Made by a program: the position numbers and the translations under genes. This document shows positions 7,030-13,805 of a stretch of 13,805 bases of DNA, in pieces. The notes beneath the pieces are model-generated. The model worked only from the letters and a program-made list of their open reading frames with translations. It was not told the origin of the DNA and did no database searches. Each line of letters opens with the position of its first letter. Position 1 is the stretch's first letter. The stretch comes from an uncultured Bacteroidota bacterium (lineage in GTDB: Bacteria > Bacteroidota > Bacteroidia > Flavobacteriales > Schleiferiaceae), in the NCBI GenBank assembly GCA_913056475.1, contig CAJXMS010000025.1, positions 1 through 13,805 of the forward strand, written 5' to 3'.

Positions 7030-8760
7030 TTAGTTCCCCCGGTTTATCACCTTACTGGAAACCGGGGCATTGTACCAGTCGGTCTTTTGGGAACCTTGAG
7101 AGGTGGCCCAGGCCTGAAAATTGCTGTAAGCGTTAATGATATCTACCCGCTCCTTGGGAAAGCGGAAGGGCTGATCGGCGGGTGTTACCAACTCCAGCCC
7201 CCAGGGATGACCGTTGGCCGTGCGGTAATCGCCGGCATCATCGGCGGTATTGCTCAAGTTGGTATTAAAAGCGGCTGTGGGAGATTGGCCGGGCAGGTGT
7301 ATTTCGTGGGAGCGATCGTTTGAGCGAAAGATAAAGAACTGGGGCACCAGGGCACTTATCTGGAGGCGCCCGGAGAAGTTCACTTCAAAGGAAAGGGTAT
7401 CCGGGGTGGTGAAGGCGCCCTGGGTATTGGAGTACACGGGCTGGATTGCGTCGGAAGGCCGCTGGTAGAGGATTATGCCGCTTTGATTGCGCGGGTCCTT
7501 TTGGGCATTGCCGCTTACCGTACCCAAAACACCCCGGGAGAGGCGGCGTATACCGGTAGAATTTAGTATTTTAAAATTAATCCCCAGGCCATTGTCCCGG
7601 CCTGCTCCGAGGGCTTCAATAGCTACTTTGCCGCGCACTTTGGTAATGTCCTGGCTGGCATTTTTGATGATTTCGAAGCGGGCGGAAGCTACCAGGTCAT
7701 TGAAGTCGTAGTCTCCCTTGGCGGGCCAGAGGTCTTCAAAAGCCACCGTTTGCCGGCCCGAGGAAGGATATTGCGCTATGTAGGCGGCCTGCGGATCGTT
7801 GGGGAAGGCATCTTGGGGATCATTTACTCCGTCTCCATCGGAGTCGTTATCGCTTCCTACTTCGATCAGTTCTGCCTCGTCTGCCCATTCATCGGTAGAA
7901 TACCCTCTCATGTAAATGAGGGCATTTACCTGGGTAGCATTAGTGGGCAAATCATACCTGGTAGAGAGGGTGGCCGTTCCGGAGTTATTTGAGCTATAAG
8001 AATAACCCAAGTATCTGCCATTGGCGTCCAGCGCCATTATATAGATGAAGACCATTCCCTTTACCTGAGCGGTAAACTTGTACGCTTTACCGGAGGTAAT
8101 GTCAACGGTTTGGAACATGGCCGTGGCAAAGCCGCCCTGACCATCTTTGTTTTCTATGCGGTAGCTGCCCCCGGCATTTTTCCACTCAAACTCATTATCG
8201 GTAGAATACCAACGATTTTTTTGCGGAGCGGGCGCTCCGTAGCCATTTTGGACCGATTGCCCAAAGTCATTGATCTCAAAATCGCCGTTGGTCAGGAGGT
8301 TGGCTCCCTGAGCGGCCGATTTGGTCCGGCGATTATTTTTCCCGGAACGGGGCGCATCGCGGCTGAGCAGGCTGGCAAGCTCCAGGGTTTGATCGGTTCC
8401 CTTCACGGCCCACTTTTCGCCAGTAGCGGGCAGGTAATAATATAGCTGCACACCATCCTGGGGATAATGCAGGAAAAAATACGCCTTATCCTGATCGATA
8501 GACTGTACATCCAACAAATCTCCCTTCTGGGTAATCAGCTGCAGCTGCTGTCCGTCCAGTTTAAGGCCGGTGGTGTCCTCCAGGTGGATGGTAACCGCTT
8601 CTTTGGTGCTGGCGCTCCAATTAAAGTTGGAGCTCACCTGCAGATCTTCAAATTTATCCACGGGAGCGGTGGGGTCTTGTTCTTGTACCTTACCTTCTTT
8701 TTGGCAAGCAACACTGATCATAAGGACCAGGGCTATTAATAAGTAAAGGGAGCGTTTCAT
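7030..8760 (-). CDS. LruC-domain (DUF4842) surface lipoprotein with TSP3-like calcium repeat
   Basis: The 576-residue product begins with a lipoprotein signal: a hydrophobic stretch, then SVAC with Cys19 as the lipidation site. QKE follows, resembling the charged surface-export signal of Bacteroidota lipoproteins. I chose the ATG at 8760 because the frame opening upstream (8802) would put 14 non-signal residues before it. The middle (about 152-302) looks like a carbohydrate-binding jelly-roll, starting LLTNGDFEIND. A thrombospondin-3-like calcium repeat (DNDSDGDGVNDPQDAFPND, about 304-322) follows. Then comes the LruC domain (about 335-565), marked by FEDLWPAKGDYDFNDLV and NGLGINFKI. LruC domains occur in outer-membrane proteins of Leptospira and Bacteroidota; their activity is unknown. 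The gene is divergent from the T9SS glycosidase gene and has its own strong terminator. Confidence 0.85.
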   Translation of the reverse strand: MKRSLYLLIALVLMISVACQKEGKVQEQDPTAPVDKFEDLQVSSNFNWSASTKEAVTIHLEDTTGLKLDGQQLQLITQKGDLLDVQSIDQDKAYFFLHYPQDGVQLYYYLPATGEKWAVKGTDQTLELASLLSRDAPRSGKNNRRTKSAAQGANLLTNGDFEINDFGQSVQNGYGAPAPQKNRWYSTDNEFEWKNAGGSYRIENKDGQGGFATAMFQTVDITSGKAYKFTAQVKGMVFIYIMALDANGRYLGYSYSSNNSGTATLSTRYDLPTNATQVNALIYMRGYSTDEWADEAELIEVGSDNDSDGDGVNDPQDAFPNDPQAAYIAQYPSSGRQTVAFEDLWPAKGDYDFNDLVASARFEIIKNASQDITKVRGKVAIEALGAGRDNGLGINFKILNSTGIRRLSRGVLGTVSGNAQKDPRNQSGIILYQRPSDAIQPVYSNTQGAFTTPDTLSFEVNFSGRLQISALVPQFFIFRSNDRSHEIHLPGQSPTAAFNTNLSNTADDAGDYRTANGHPWGLELVTPADQPFRFPKERVDIINAYSNFQAWATSQGSQKTDWYNAPVSSKVINRGN

Positions 8761-8864
8761 GCTTGTGAGCTTTGGGTTATTGAGGGTAAAAGTGCAGACC
8801 ATTGCTTAAAGGGTTTACTTTTTTTTCGAGTAATGGGCTAAAAAAATCGATAAGGGGCCAAAGA

Positions 8865-8916
8865 TAAACCGGATCCCGGGCTGAAAGGAGTAAACCGGAT
8901 CCCGGACTGAAAGGAG
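8865..8916. repeat. 26-bp tandem duplication in intergenic spacer
   Basis: Two adjacent 26-bp units, 8865-8890 and 8891-8916, differ at one base only (G at 8880, A at 8906). Each begins TAAACCGGATCCCGG and ends CTGAAAGGAG. The GGATCCCGG core is reminiscent of short intergenic elements scattered in Bacteroidota genomes, but that link is inference. The unit is partly self-complementary around CCGGATCC. Confidence 0.9.
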
Positions 8917-9071
8917 TAGGATCTCTTTCATGAGACATAAACTAGGGCCTTAAGCCTTGCTTCTTGCCAGAAGGCCATCGCCGGGGTAATAGGGTTTAGT
9001 AGCCCACGAAAGAATAGCTGGCAGCCCTTAAAAAAGACAGCTTAGCATTATTTTTTTTCATTATTAGGCTT

Positions 9072-9094
9072 AAGTAATTAAAATATAATTACTT
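9072..9094. promoter_or_regulatory. Perfect 9-bp inverted repeat, candidate operator for the glycosidase gene
   Basis: AAGTAATTA (9072-9080) and TAATTACTT (9086-9094) are perfect reverse complements separated by AAATA. The site ends 46 nt before the glycosidase ATG. It overlaps TACTTTAG (9090-9097), a near match to the Bacteroidota -7 element TANNTTTG, though no TTG is seen at the right distance upstream. An AT-rich dyad of this size and place suits a dimeric regulator. No T tract follows, so a terminator is unlikely. Confidence 0.5.
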
Positions 9095-9140
9095 TAGAGC
9101 CTCCTTATTCAATCACCTCAGGCTCTTAAAATTGCTCATT

Positions 9141-12100
9141 ATGACCTATCTTCTACACTGCCAGCGCTACTGGTGCTTCCTACTGCTTGTTTTACTGATA
9201 CCGCTCACCCCCCGGGCCCAAGGCACAAGCCCTATAGCCCTGGGGCCGGATCAACTGGTTCCGCTCCTGGCCCAGGGCCATCCATCCTATTTAGTAGACG
9301 AACAAAGCCTGGCGGGTGATCCCCGGGCGGGGAATGGCGGCCAACCGCAAACCATATTTGAAGCGGGTTATGATGACTTTTACCTGCCCGCGGAGCTAAT
9401 CTTAGACCTGGGTACGGAACATAAACTCACGGCCCTTTGGTACTTTGATATGTTCGGCAAGGATAGCATCCAAGTTTATACCGGTAAGCCGGGAGAATGG
9501 CAAAGCCAGCCGGCCATTTATACCAACAGTTTTCGGAGCTGGAAATCGATCTCCGTTTCGGATACCACACGCTTTATCAAGTTGGTATTCAAAAGCAACC
9601 AAGCGCAAGTGGCGGAGCTGATAGCCTACGGTCAAGACCTGGGTACAGGCAGCACGCCGGTACCCGCCGCCCCTTCCGCGCAAAACCCGCCTCGAATGGG
9701 TAAGTTTATCGGCCTCAACGGCTTTATAGACGATCCCCTGGACGTGCTCGCCCAGGCAGGCGGTACGCTGAGGGAATACCACAGCTGGGAGTGGACAGAC
9801 AATTATGAGGACAGCTCCTACACCGGCTACCCTCCGGAAAAACTGGCTTTTGAACCGGCCTGGGTTACTTCCTGGGATTTTGACACCTACTATCGGGACC
9901 TCAAAAACCGCGGCGTAACGGTAGCCCCGGTCATTCAAGGGACGCCCCCCTATTATCGGGGCGATAAAAACCCGCAAATGAAGCCGGTACCGCCCGGGGA
10001 AAGCGCCAGCTCCCCCCACAGCTACCGGGCGCATGCCTCCTTTCTCTATCAATATGCCGCCCGCTACGGCCGTAGTTTAAAGGCCGATTCGCTCCTGGCC
10101 GTCCGGGACGACCAGGCCGCTCGCTCCGGCCTGAACTACCTCCGCTATTTGGAAAACTGGAACGAGCCGGACAAATGGTGGGACGGGCGCATTTCCCATT
10201 TTACCCCTTTTGAATTTGCCACCATGTGCAGTGCCGATTACGATGGCCACGAAGGGGCTCTGGGCCCCCTGGCGGGCATGAAAACCGCCGATTCTACCAT
10301 GCAGTTTGTCATGGGCGGCCTCGCCGGCCTACGCTTAGATTATCTTAAAGGCATGAAACTTTGGAGCGACTATCACCGCAGCTCCGGCTTTCCGGCCGAT
10401 GTACTTACCTTTCACCATTACAGCCATAATGGCGGTCCCAACCAAGCGCAAACCGAGGGCATTCCGCCGGAAGCAGACTCCCTGAAGCAAAAGCTTCAAA
10501 AACTAGTGGCTTACCGCGACCAACACCTACCCGGAAAACCCATCTGGATTACGGAATTTGGCTACGATACCAATCCGGAAACGCCCCAATCGGCCCAGCC
10601 CATCGGGCCTTATGATCCCCAGGAAGTACAAGCCCAGTGGCTGGTGCGGAGCTACCTGGAAATGGCTGCCAGTGGGGTAGACCGGGCCCTGATGTACATG
10701 AGTAGGGACGTGTACCACCCGGCCACACGTAAATATACCAGCAGCGGCCTCACCCGCGAAAAGTGGAATAACCACGCGCCCAAAACCTCCTTTTTCTATG
10801 TATCGGCCTTTCGCCACTTACTGAAGAATTATCGCTTTGAGCAGGAATTGCCCAGTGGCCAGGCGCAGGTAAACCTTTACCGCTTTCGGCACGTAGCGGG
10901 CGACTCCGTGGTCTATGCCGTCTGGAGCACCACTGCCCAGGCGCGCACCCTGGCCCAGTTTCCCGTAGCAGTTACGGGAAAAGACTCGGTAAAGCTCCTC
11001 CAATTGCAGGATCAAGCTTCCTTTCCCAAGGATAGCCTCCTCCCTCGCCAGAACGATAGCGTACGGGTCCCCGTATCTGAAAGGCCCCTTTTCCTCAAAA
11101 CGGTAGCCACGGACAGCCAGGCGCCCGTGGCCATCCCACATCAAAAGGTTTGGGCTTACCTCGATGAGCAGGGCCGGGCCGTATTAACTCCGGAAGCGGT
11201 AGACTCGGCCAGCCATGACAACCAACGCCTGGTAAAGCGCTCCTTGCGGCGCGATACTTTCACTTGCGCCGATTTACCGGCCGGGCAGGCCAGCACCGCC
11301 ATTACCAATCAGCTATGGGTAGCCGATCATTATCAAGCCGATAGCGCTGCTTTCACCCTCATCCTGGCCGATACCCTTCCGCCCCGGGCGCGGGCCCAGG
11401 TGCAAGAGGTAGATCTGGACAGCAACGGACAGGCCCAATTAAGCGCTGCCATGGTAAACGATAGCAGCTGGGACAATTGTCCTCCACTTGCCCGGCTACA
11501 GCTCACCGATAGCCTTTTCTATTGCAGCCAGGTAAACCTCCAGGGCCGGCAAGAGATCGTAAGCGATGGCTCCTGGACAGAAAGCCTCTGGGTAAATCAA
11601 AGCGGAGCCAGTGGTTACCCGTGGCAGGCGCCTGATACCTTGCCCGCCGATAACAGTTTTCAACAGAGCGTAAGCCTGGGGCAGCCTTACTCCTATCACC
11701 GGGTAGATTCCATTCCAGGGACCCGCCTTATCGAAACGGGCAATTACCTTCGCTACTTTCGAAAGACCTTTACCCTGGAACATTATCCGGTAGCCTCGCT
11801 GCGCTCCTGGCATATCGCAGATGATAATTTGGCCATCTTTATCAATGGCCATCTCCTCAGTTATGAAAACGACCAGGTCCACCCCGGTTTCGGCGATGCC
11901 CTCCACGGCTTCGCGGTGAGCGCTAGCGGACAAATAAAGGATTCGCTTCAGGGCAGCACCCCTATGGGCCATTTTAATCCCCTCCCCCTCAGGGAAATAT
12001 TCCATCCGGGGGAAAACCAAATTACCATTGCGGCCCATAATTACAATAATCCGGGTGCCTTTTCCTTTAAGCTGGAGCTTTTCCAAAACGCTCTCCAAAC

Positions 12101-12470
12101 TCAACTCGTTGCCGAGGACGCTCAGGGCTTACGGGACAGTACCGCCGTTACGGTGGTCCTAAATGGCCCCGATAGCTTGAGCTGCCAGCAGCAAGGGAAG
12201 CGAGGCCCTAGGCCAAAGGAAAAACAGCCCGGCGAAATGCAGGTCTACCCCAATCCAGCATCCCAGGTGCTGCAGGTACGGCTGCCTTCTACGCAGGGAA
12301 AGGCATCTGAATTACAGCTCTTTGCCCCCAATGGACAGCTCTTGCAACGGCGAGCGATAGACGGACAACGCCAGCATCAACTTAATATCGAAGCGCTGCC
12401 GCCGGGCGTTTACCTGCTGAAACTGAGCGGACTCCCAAAAATTTATCAAAAGTCCTTTGTAAAGCACTGA
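9141..12470 (+). CDS. Secreted multidomain glycosidase-like protein (clan GH-A type) with T9SS type A sorting domain
   Basis: The 1109-residue product has a signal peptide (about 1-27, ending RAQG). A discoidin-like beta-sandwich follows (about 30-165). A TIM-barrel glycosidase-like domain (about 185-560) carries an Asn-Glu pair in ENWNEPDKWW (Glu342) and a second glutamate in IWITEFGYDT (Glu472), the expected acid/base and nucleophile of clan GH-A enzymes. Two HYR-like repeats follow (about 660-745 and 748-803 plus 985-1008), the second apparently split by a galactose-binding-like module (about 802-984). The last 75 residues (MQVYPNPAS to the end) are a type A sorting domain that directs export through the type IX system. 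I prefer ATG 9141 over the TTG at 9132. A sugar polymer substrate is likely but cannot be named; the GH family is unassigned. It is divergent from the LruC lipoprotein gene. Confidence 0.85.
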   Translation: MTYLLHCQRYWCFLLLVLLIPLTPRAQGTSPIALGPDQLVPLLAQGHPSYLVDEQSLAGDPRAGNGGQPQTIFEAGYDDFYLPAELILDLGTEHKLTALWYFDMFGKDSIQVYTGKPGEWQSQPAIYTNSFRSWKSISVSDTTRFIKLVFKSNQAQVAELIAYGQDLGTGSTPVPAAPSAQNPPRMGKFIGLNGFIDDPLDVLAQAGGTLREYHSWEWTDNYEDSSYTGYPPEKLAFEPAWVTSWDFDTYYRDLKNRGVTVAPVIQGTPPYYRGDKNPQMKPVPPGESASSPHSYRAHASFLYQYAARYGRSLKADSLLAVRDDQAARSGLNYLRYLENWNEPDKWWDGRISHFTPFEFATMCSADYDGHEGALGPLAGMKTADSTMQFVMGGLAGLRLDYLKGMKLWSDYHRSSGFPADVLTFHHYSHNGGPNQAQTEGIPPEADSLKQKLQKLVAYRDQHLPGKPIWITEFGYDTNPETPQSAQPIGPYDPQEVQAQWLVRSYLEMAASGVDRALMYMSRDVYHPATRKYTSSGLTREKWNNHAPKTSFFYVSAFRHLLKNYRFEQELPSGQAQVNLYRFRHVAGDSVVYAVWSTTAQARTLAQFPVAVTGKDSVKLLQLQDQASFPKDSLLPRQNDSVRVPVSERPLFLKTVATDSQAPVAIPHQKVWAYLDEQGRAVLTPEAVDSASHDNQRLVKRSLRRDTFTCADLPAGQASTAITNQLWVADHYQADSAAFTLILADTLPPRARAQVQEVDLDSNGQAQLSAAMVNDSSWDNCPPLARLQLTDSLFYCSQVNLQGRQEIVSDGSWTESLWVNQSGASGYPWQAPDTLPADNSFQQSVSLGQPYSYHRVDSIPGTRLIETGNYLRYFRKTFTLEHYPVASLRSWHIADDNLAIFINGHLLSYENDQVHPGFGDALHGFAVSASGQIKDSLQGSTPMGHFNPLPLREIFHPGENQITIAAHNYNNPGAFSFKLELFQNALQTQLVAEDAQGLRDSTAVTVVLNGPDSLSCQQQGKRGPRPKEKQPGEMQVYPNPASQVLQVRLPSTQGKASELQLFAPNGQLLQRRAIDGQRQHQLNIEALPPGVYLLKLSGLPKIYQKSFVKH

Positions 12471-12495
12471 TCCATAGCCACTCATGCCGGCAACT

Positions 12496-12510
12496 CCCCT
12501 GTTAAAGGGG
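12496..12510. other. Small CCCCT/AGGGG hairpin after the glycosidase gene
   Basis: CCCCT (12496-12500) pairs with AGGGG (12506-12510) across a 5-nt loop shortly after the glycosidase stop. G residues rather than T follow, so it lacks the form of an intrinsic terminator. It could protect the mRNA 3' end or mean nothing. Confidence 0.3.
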
Positions 12511-12518
12511 GGGCAGGC

Positions 12519-12539
12519 CACATTTGGCCGCTGAGGCCT
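12519..12539. repeat. Second copy of the CACATTTGGCCG intergenic motif
   Basis: The 12-mer CACATTTGGCCG (12519-12530), preceded by GGCAGGCC (12512-12519) and followed by AGGCC, repeats the order of motifs seen at 6912-6955. Here too the site is a spacer between convergent genes. The dyad is shorter in this copy, with GGCC facing GGCC. Confidence 0.45.
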
Positions 12540-12575
12540 CCGAAGCCCGGAAGGCAAAGGTCAATGGGGCAATAC

Positions 12576-13805
12576 CTACCGTAGCTTGGGTATCTCTTCC
12601 GGGGCATCGCGGAAGGTGAGCCCGCCCTCTCCATCGGTATCGAGGAGGATGAGGCTATCGCGTTCTACCTGGCCGGCCAAAATTTGACGAGAAAGTTGGT
12701 TGAGCACGCGCCGCTGGATAGCCCGCTTGATGGGGCGGGCACCAAACTGCGGATCGAAGCCCACCTTGGCCAGGTAATCGATGGCACCATCGGTGGCATC
12801 GATATCAAAGTGCTGAGACTGGGCCATTTGCCGTACGCCTTGAAGCTGAATGCGTACGATTTGGCGGATATCTTTCCGATCGAGCGGCTGAAACATGATG
12901 GTTTCGTCCACGCGGTTGAGGAATTCTGGCCGGATGGTTTTGCGGAGAAGTTGCAGCACTTCGGTGCGCGTTTCCTCGTACACCTGGTGCTTATTGTCCT
13001 CATCCATGGCTTCATAACGTTCCTGAATGAGCTGAGAGCCCAGGTTGGAAGTCATGATCAGGATGGTGTTTTTAAAATCGGCGGTACGGCCCTTATTGTC
13101 GGTGAGGCGGCCCTCATCCAGTACTTGAAGAAGGATGTTGAAAGCATCGGGGTGGGCCTTTTCGATCTCATCCAGCAGCACCACGCTGTAGGGTTTGCGG
13201 CGTACGGCCTCGGTGAGCTGACCGCCCTCTTCATAGCCCACGTATCCGGGAGGGGCTCCTACGAGGCGGCTCACGGCGTGGCGCTCTTGGTACTCGCTCA
13301 TGTCGATGCGGGTGATGTTTTTCTCATCGTCAAAGAGAAACTCGGCGAGGGTTTTGGCCAATTCGGTTTTTCCTACCCCGGTGGTTCCGAAGAAGATGAA
13401 AGACCCGATAGGCCGGTTGGCATCTTTAAGGCCGGCACGGCTCCGGCGTACGGCATCGGAAACCGCGCTGATGGCTTCATGCTGCCCCACTACCCTTTGA
13501 TGCAATTCCTCTTCCAGGCGGAGTAGCTTATCGCGCTCGGTTTGCAGCATTTTTTGCACGGGAATGCCGGTCCAGCGGCTGACGATCTCGGCGATCTCTT
13601 CAACTCGTGGCTGTAAAAATGCCGTCAATTGTTGAAGACTGATGGCCTCAGAGGGACGATCGGCGATTTTCGCCACCTGAACCGTGTCACCGGCCGGTGC
13701 GAAGCTCGTGTGTGCATATCCGTTTTGGATTTTTAATGATTCGGCATCGCCAAGCGGTGTTTTCAAGGCCACCGCGAGATCATGTGTGAGCAATTCACCA
13801 CCCAT
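12576..13805 (-). CDS. clpB: ClpB disaggregase, C-terminal AAA+ half, joined in frame to an FtsA-like fragment and cut by the window edge
   Basis: From residue 71 of this 409-residue open frame to its end the sequence is the second AAA+ module of ClpB, the Hsp104-type ATPase that threads aggregated proteins with DnaK. Seen in order: SRWTGIP (76-82), RVVGQHEA, Walker A GTTGVGKT (140-147, Thr where Pro is usual), pore loop GYVG (187-190), Walker B VVLLDE (208-213), sensor-1 Asn254 in MTSNLGS, RPEFLNR (292-298) with the arginine finger, and sensor-2 Arg357 in GARPIKR. The N-terminal domain, first AAA+ module and middle coiled coil are missing. In their place residues 1-70 resemble FtsA (separate entry), so the true clpB 5' part has been replaced. 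The ATG at the last three bases is probably internal to the FtsA-like sequence, so the frame likely continues outside the window. ClpB identity is secure; the fusion as a real gene is doubtful. Confidence 0.85.
   Translation of the reverse strand: MGGELLTHDLAVALKTPLGDAESLKIQNGYAHTSFAPAGDTVQVAKIADRPSEAISLQQLTAFLQPRVEEIAEIVSRWTGIPVQKMLQTERDKLLRLEEELHQRVVGQHEAISAVSDAVRRSRAGLKDANRPIGSFIFFGTTGVGKTELAKTLAEFLFDDEKNITRIDMSEYQERHAVSRLVGAPPGYVGYEEGGQLTEAVRRKPYSVVLLDEIEKAHPDAFNILLQVLDEGRLTDNKGRTADFKNTILIMTSNLGSQLIQERYEAMDEDNKHQVYEETRTEVLQLLRKTIRPEFLNRVDETIMFQPLDRKDIRQIVRIQLQGVRQMAQSQHFDIDATDGAIDYLAKVGFDPQFGARPIKRAIQRRVLNQLSRQILAGQVERDSLILLDTDGEGGLTFRDAPEEIPKLR
13593..13805 (-). other. ftsA: FtsA-like fragment (middle of the protein) fused upstream of clpB sequence
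   Basis: FtsA is the actin-like protein that tethers FtsZ to the membrane in cell division. Residues 1-71 of the frame align by eye with the middle of proteobacterial FtsA: GGELLTHDLAVALKTP against the GG--T-DIA-A--TP pattern, DAESLKIQNGYA against DAEAIKVRHGCA of E. coli, VQVAKIADRP against VEVPSVGGRP, and LQPRVEEI against IEPRYTEL. It has neither an FtsA start nor an end. Codon use differs from the ClpB part: 5 Thr codons with none ACC, and 9 Leu codons with none CTG. The switch falls in or next to VEEI (13593-13604), a peptide both families could supply. Most likely foreign sequence joined by assembly; a true rearrangement is the alternative. Confidence 0.75.

Larger units (their letters stand above)
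8761..9140. other. Divergent 380-bp intergenic region
   Basis: No credible coding region lies between the LruC lipoprotein gene and the secreted glycosidase gene. The spacer is much more AT-rich towards the glycosidase side. It holds a 26-bp tandem duplication (8865-8916), two runs of eight T (8819-8826 and 9051-9058), and a perfect inverted repeat (9072-9094). The promoters of both divergent genes should be here, but I cannot place a full Bacteroidota promoter (TTG at -33, TANNTTTG at -7) with confidence. Confidence 0.7.

Noticed and set aside
8761..8802. Upstream in-frame start at 8802 for the LruC lipoprotein
   Set aside because: It would place 14 residues before a complete lipoprotein signal peptide; the ATG at 8760 gives a normal signal directly.
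9020..9060. AGCTG/CAGCT pairing followed by eight T as a terminator
   Set aside because: The stem is only about 5 bp with a long loop and the T run is separated from it, and no plus-strand gene ends upstream of it.
9132..9140. TTG start at 9132 for the glycosidase
   Set aside because: An ATG three codons later leaves the signal peptide intact and is the better initiation codon.
12684..13526. Plus-strand open frame (280 codons) opposite clpB
   Set aside because: The minus strand encodes an unmistakable AAA+ module here with all catalytic motifs, so the opposite frame is a by-product.
13593..13805. A genuine new FtsA-ClpB fusion system
   Set aside because: Both partners are truncated in the middle, codon use switches at the join, and the join is at a look-alike peptide at the end of the sequence; a chimeric assembly is the simpler explanation until reads show otherwise.

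Overview
The window looks like a chromosomal segment of a moderately GC-rich Bacteroidota bacterium. The support is a type IX secretion (T9SS) type A sorting domain, an LruC/DUF4842-domain lipoprotein, HYR-like repeats of the kind common in that phylum, a DUF2279 protein, and genes lacking clear Shine-Dalgarno sites. A Saprospiria/Lewinella-type relative is a plausible guess but is not proven by this sequence.

Layout. (1) Bases 107-1561, minus strand: a complete periplasmic Do/HtrA serine protease. (2) Bases 1666-6890, plus strand: a very compact five-gene run, dapF, a GNAT acetyltransferase, a heptaheme cytochrome c with C-terminal TPRs, mltG and a DUF2279 protein. Every junction overlaps (4, 4, 4 and 22 nt), so the run is almost certainly one translationally coupled operon. 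DapF makes meso-diaminopimelate for peptidoglycan and MltG cuts nascent glycan strands, so the operon has a cell-wall theme; the cytochrome is the odd member. (3) Bases 7030-8760, minus strand: an LruC-domain lipoprotein ending in a strong UUCG-capped terminator. (4) Bases 8761-9140: a gene-free spacer with a 26-bp tandem duplication and a perfect 9-bp inverted repeat. (5) Bases 9141-12470, plus strand: a large secreted multidomain glycosidase-like protein with a T9SS tail. Regions 3 and 5 are divergent and both encode envelope or secreted proteins with carbohydrate-type modules. (6) Bases 12576-13805, minus strand, running off the window: the C-terminal AAA+ half of the ClpB disaggregase.

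The most striking point is at the right edge. The reading frame that gives the ClpB C-terminal half begins with about 70 residues that read as the middle of FtsA, a cell-division actin homologue, and that FtsA has a proteobacterial flavour. Codon choice changes at the same place: 0 of 5 Thr codons are ACC in the FtsA-like part, against the first 11 of 11 in the ClpB part. I read this as a chimeric join, most probably an assembly or contig-end artefact and less probably a real rearrangement, not as a new fusion protein. The second structural curiosity is a galactose-binding-like module that seems to sit inside an HYR-like repeat of the secreted glycosidase. I did not find a convincing new defence system, mobile element, RNA gene or CRISPR array.
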